A stretch of DNA of 43,153 nucleotides, taken from the NCBI RefSeq assembly GCF_001612685.1, contig NZ_BDAY01000097.1, forward strand, positions 1 through 43,153, in the 5' to 3' direction. Positions 42,339 through 43,153 of this stretch are shown in pieces (the first letter of the stretch is position 1; each line of letters opens with the position of its first letter). Made by a program: the position numbers and the translations under genes. The notes under the pieces are model-generated. The model ran no database searches, was not told the DNA's origin, and saw nothing but the letters and a program-made list of their open reading frames with translations. Source of the DNA: Nocardia altamirensis NBRC 108246 (GTDB lineage: Bacteria > Actinomycetota > Actinomycetes > Mycobacteriales > Mycobacteriaceae).

Positions 42339-42995
42339 GTGCCGAGCGCTGGACGACCACCGCGCTTGTCCCTGGAGGCGATCCTCGCCGCCGCCGACCG
42401 CATCCTCGAGGCGGAAGGGCCCGACACACTGTCGATGCGACGGCTGGCCGGTGAACTCGGCAGCGCGCCGATGGCGCTCTACTACCATGTGCGCGACAAG
42501 GATCAGCTGTTGCTGCTCCTACTCGAGGCGCACGCCCAACGCATGCCGCGCCCAGACTTCCCTGAGGACCCGCGGGAGCGGCTCGTCGCGGCCGCCGTCA
42601 CGCTGTACGAACTGCTCGCCGAACGCCCGTGGATCGTCGAGGTGCTCACCGGCGACGACCTCATCGGACCGTCCGCGCTCTGGATCGTCGACCTGATGAT
42701 CGGCGCCGCCATCGACTACGGTTGCGCCCCCGACGAAGCCGTCTTCGTCTACCGGACACTGTGGTTCTACATCGTCGGCAACCTGATCGTCCGAGTGAAC
42801 AGCGGCCGCCGCCGAGCCCGCAGCGACAACCCGGCCTACCACGAGCAGGTAATCGGCACCCTCACCACCACCACCCACCCCCACCTCGCAACGGTCGGCG
42901 ATCGCTGGTCCGAACTCAACGCCCGCGACCTCCACCGAGCAGGACTCGCAGCCATCGTCGACGGATTGCTACCACCCCGCCCGGCAAACGCATAA
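42339..42995 (+). CDS. TetR/AcrR-family transcriptional regulator
   Basis: A 218-residue regulator. The DNA-binding domain reads LSLEAILAAADRILEAEGPD, LSMRRLAGELGSAPMALYYH, VRDKDQLLLLLLEAHA; the C-terminal half, with ERPWIVEVLTGDDLIGPSAL, is of the tetracycline-repressor-C type. The GTG at 42339 has CCGGAGG eight bases upstream; an earlier in-frame GTG at 42300 has none. Only the 51-residue acidic ORF diverges from it. It is the last gene before the right-edge repeats. Confidence 0.87.
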   Translation: MPSAGRPPRLSLEAILAAADRILEAEGPDTLSMRRLAGELGSAPMALYYHVRDKDQLLLLLLEAHAQRMPRPDFPEDPRERLVAAAVTLYELLAERPWIVEVLTGDDLIGPSALWIVDLMIGAAIDYGCAPDEAVFVYRTLWFYIVGNLIVRVNSGRRRARSDNPAYHEQVIGTLTTTTHPHLATVGDRWSELNARDLHRAGLAAIVDGLLPPRPANA

Positions 42996-43050
42996 CCGCG
43001 CCGACTACCCCTGACCGATCACATCCATCGACGGCAGGCCACCGAGCGTC

Positions 43051-43137
43051 GTTGACGGGGAGAGAAATGGTTGTTGCCCCATCGACGGGAGTGAAATGGT
43101 TGATCAACTTCATCGACGGGAGTCAAATGGTTGCAAC
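43051..43137. repeat. Right-edge array of ~31-bp repeats, inverted relative to the left edge
   Basis: Units start at 43051 (GTTGACGGGGAGAGAAATGG), 43082 (TCGACGGGAGTGAAATGGTTG) and 43113 (TCGACGGGAGTCAAATGGTTG), exactly 31 bp apart, and the array ends ...TTGCAACA at 43137. Reverse-complemented, it starts TGTTGC and lines up with bases 1-48. TG...CA-type tips with internal repeats are a feature of IS21-like ends, though no transposase is present. Confidence 0.8.
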
Positions 43138-43153
43138 ACACCGCGCGACACGC

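Overview
The window is about 43 kb of high-GC DNA with dense, mostly short-gap coding, many ATGA or GTGA start/stop overlaps, GTG and TTG starts, an IdeR/DtxR-type iron box, F420-type and P450 enzymes and many secreted proteins and lipoproteins. This points to a mycolic-acid-group actinomycete, most likely Nocardia or a close relative. That is an inference from style and gene families; there is no rRNA marker. I recognised no tRNA, rRNA, CRISPR array, prophage gene or intact transposase.

Layout. (1) Bases 1-130 and 43051-43137 carry the same ~31-bp-period repeat in opposite orientations, so the window is bracketed by inverted repeats. (2) 286-1602 is a dicarboxylate/amino-acid symporter. (3) 1876-10538 is a compact minus-strand operon: MaoC hydratase, a 22-codon micro-ORF, a CitE-like aldolase/lyase, a possible Fe(II)/2-oxoglutarate oxygenase, a PLP alpha-oxoamine synthase, an ornithine cyclodeaminase/mu-crystallin-like enzyme, an amidase with an AtzG-like N-terminal extension, an F420-type LLM oxidoreductase and an MFS exporter. 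Two translationally coupled XRE-cupin regulators (11050-12155) diverge from it across a 511-bp regulatory gap. I read this as an undescribed small-molecule biosynthetic cluster. Its aldolase + dehydratase + oxoamine synthase core resembles the chemistry reported for the carbonylmethylene unit of ketomemicins, but the rest of the set differs.

(4) 12163-20843 holds a BASS-family transporter, a short SARP regulator coupled to a cupin protein, a divergent LysR regulator followed by an unrecognised 448-residue protein, an iron-box-controlled Tat-type substrate-binding lipoprotein, a small Lys/Pro/Thr-tailed protein, a LuxR regulator and a cytochrome P450. (5) 20851-26868 holds the HrpB helicase, a VOC protein, a secreted FG-GAP propeller protein coupled to a secreted class-2 lipase, and a TetR regulator.

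(6) 27330-30827 is a striking unit: a probably leaderless small secreted protein, then three coupled genes headed by a 753-residue protein with near-identical 30-residue membrane repeats containing CPLTWP, closed by a perfect 19-bp-stem terminator. (7) 31001-41012 contains a DUF4344 lipoprotein, a GH5 endoglycoceramidase-like enzyme, a beta-lactamase-fold protein coupled to an HTH regulator, an ArsR regulator-MFS efflux pair with three TTGCGCAA-type sites, a DUF6670-like protein, an NTF2-like protein and two divergent secreted papain-like cysteine proteases with a lipoprotein. (8) 41028-42995 holds an unknown helical protein, an 80-bp tandem repeat, a 51-residue acidic ORF and a TetR regulator.

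Start sites were chosen mainly from Shine-Dalgarno sequences and overlap coupling. Family names rest on motifs read by eye; no search was run.
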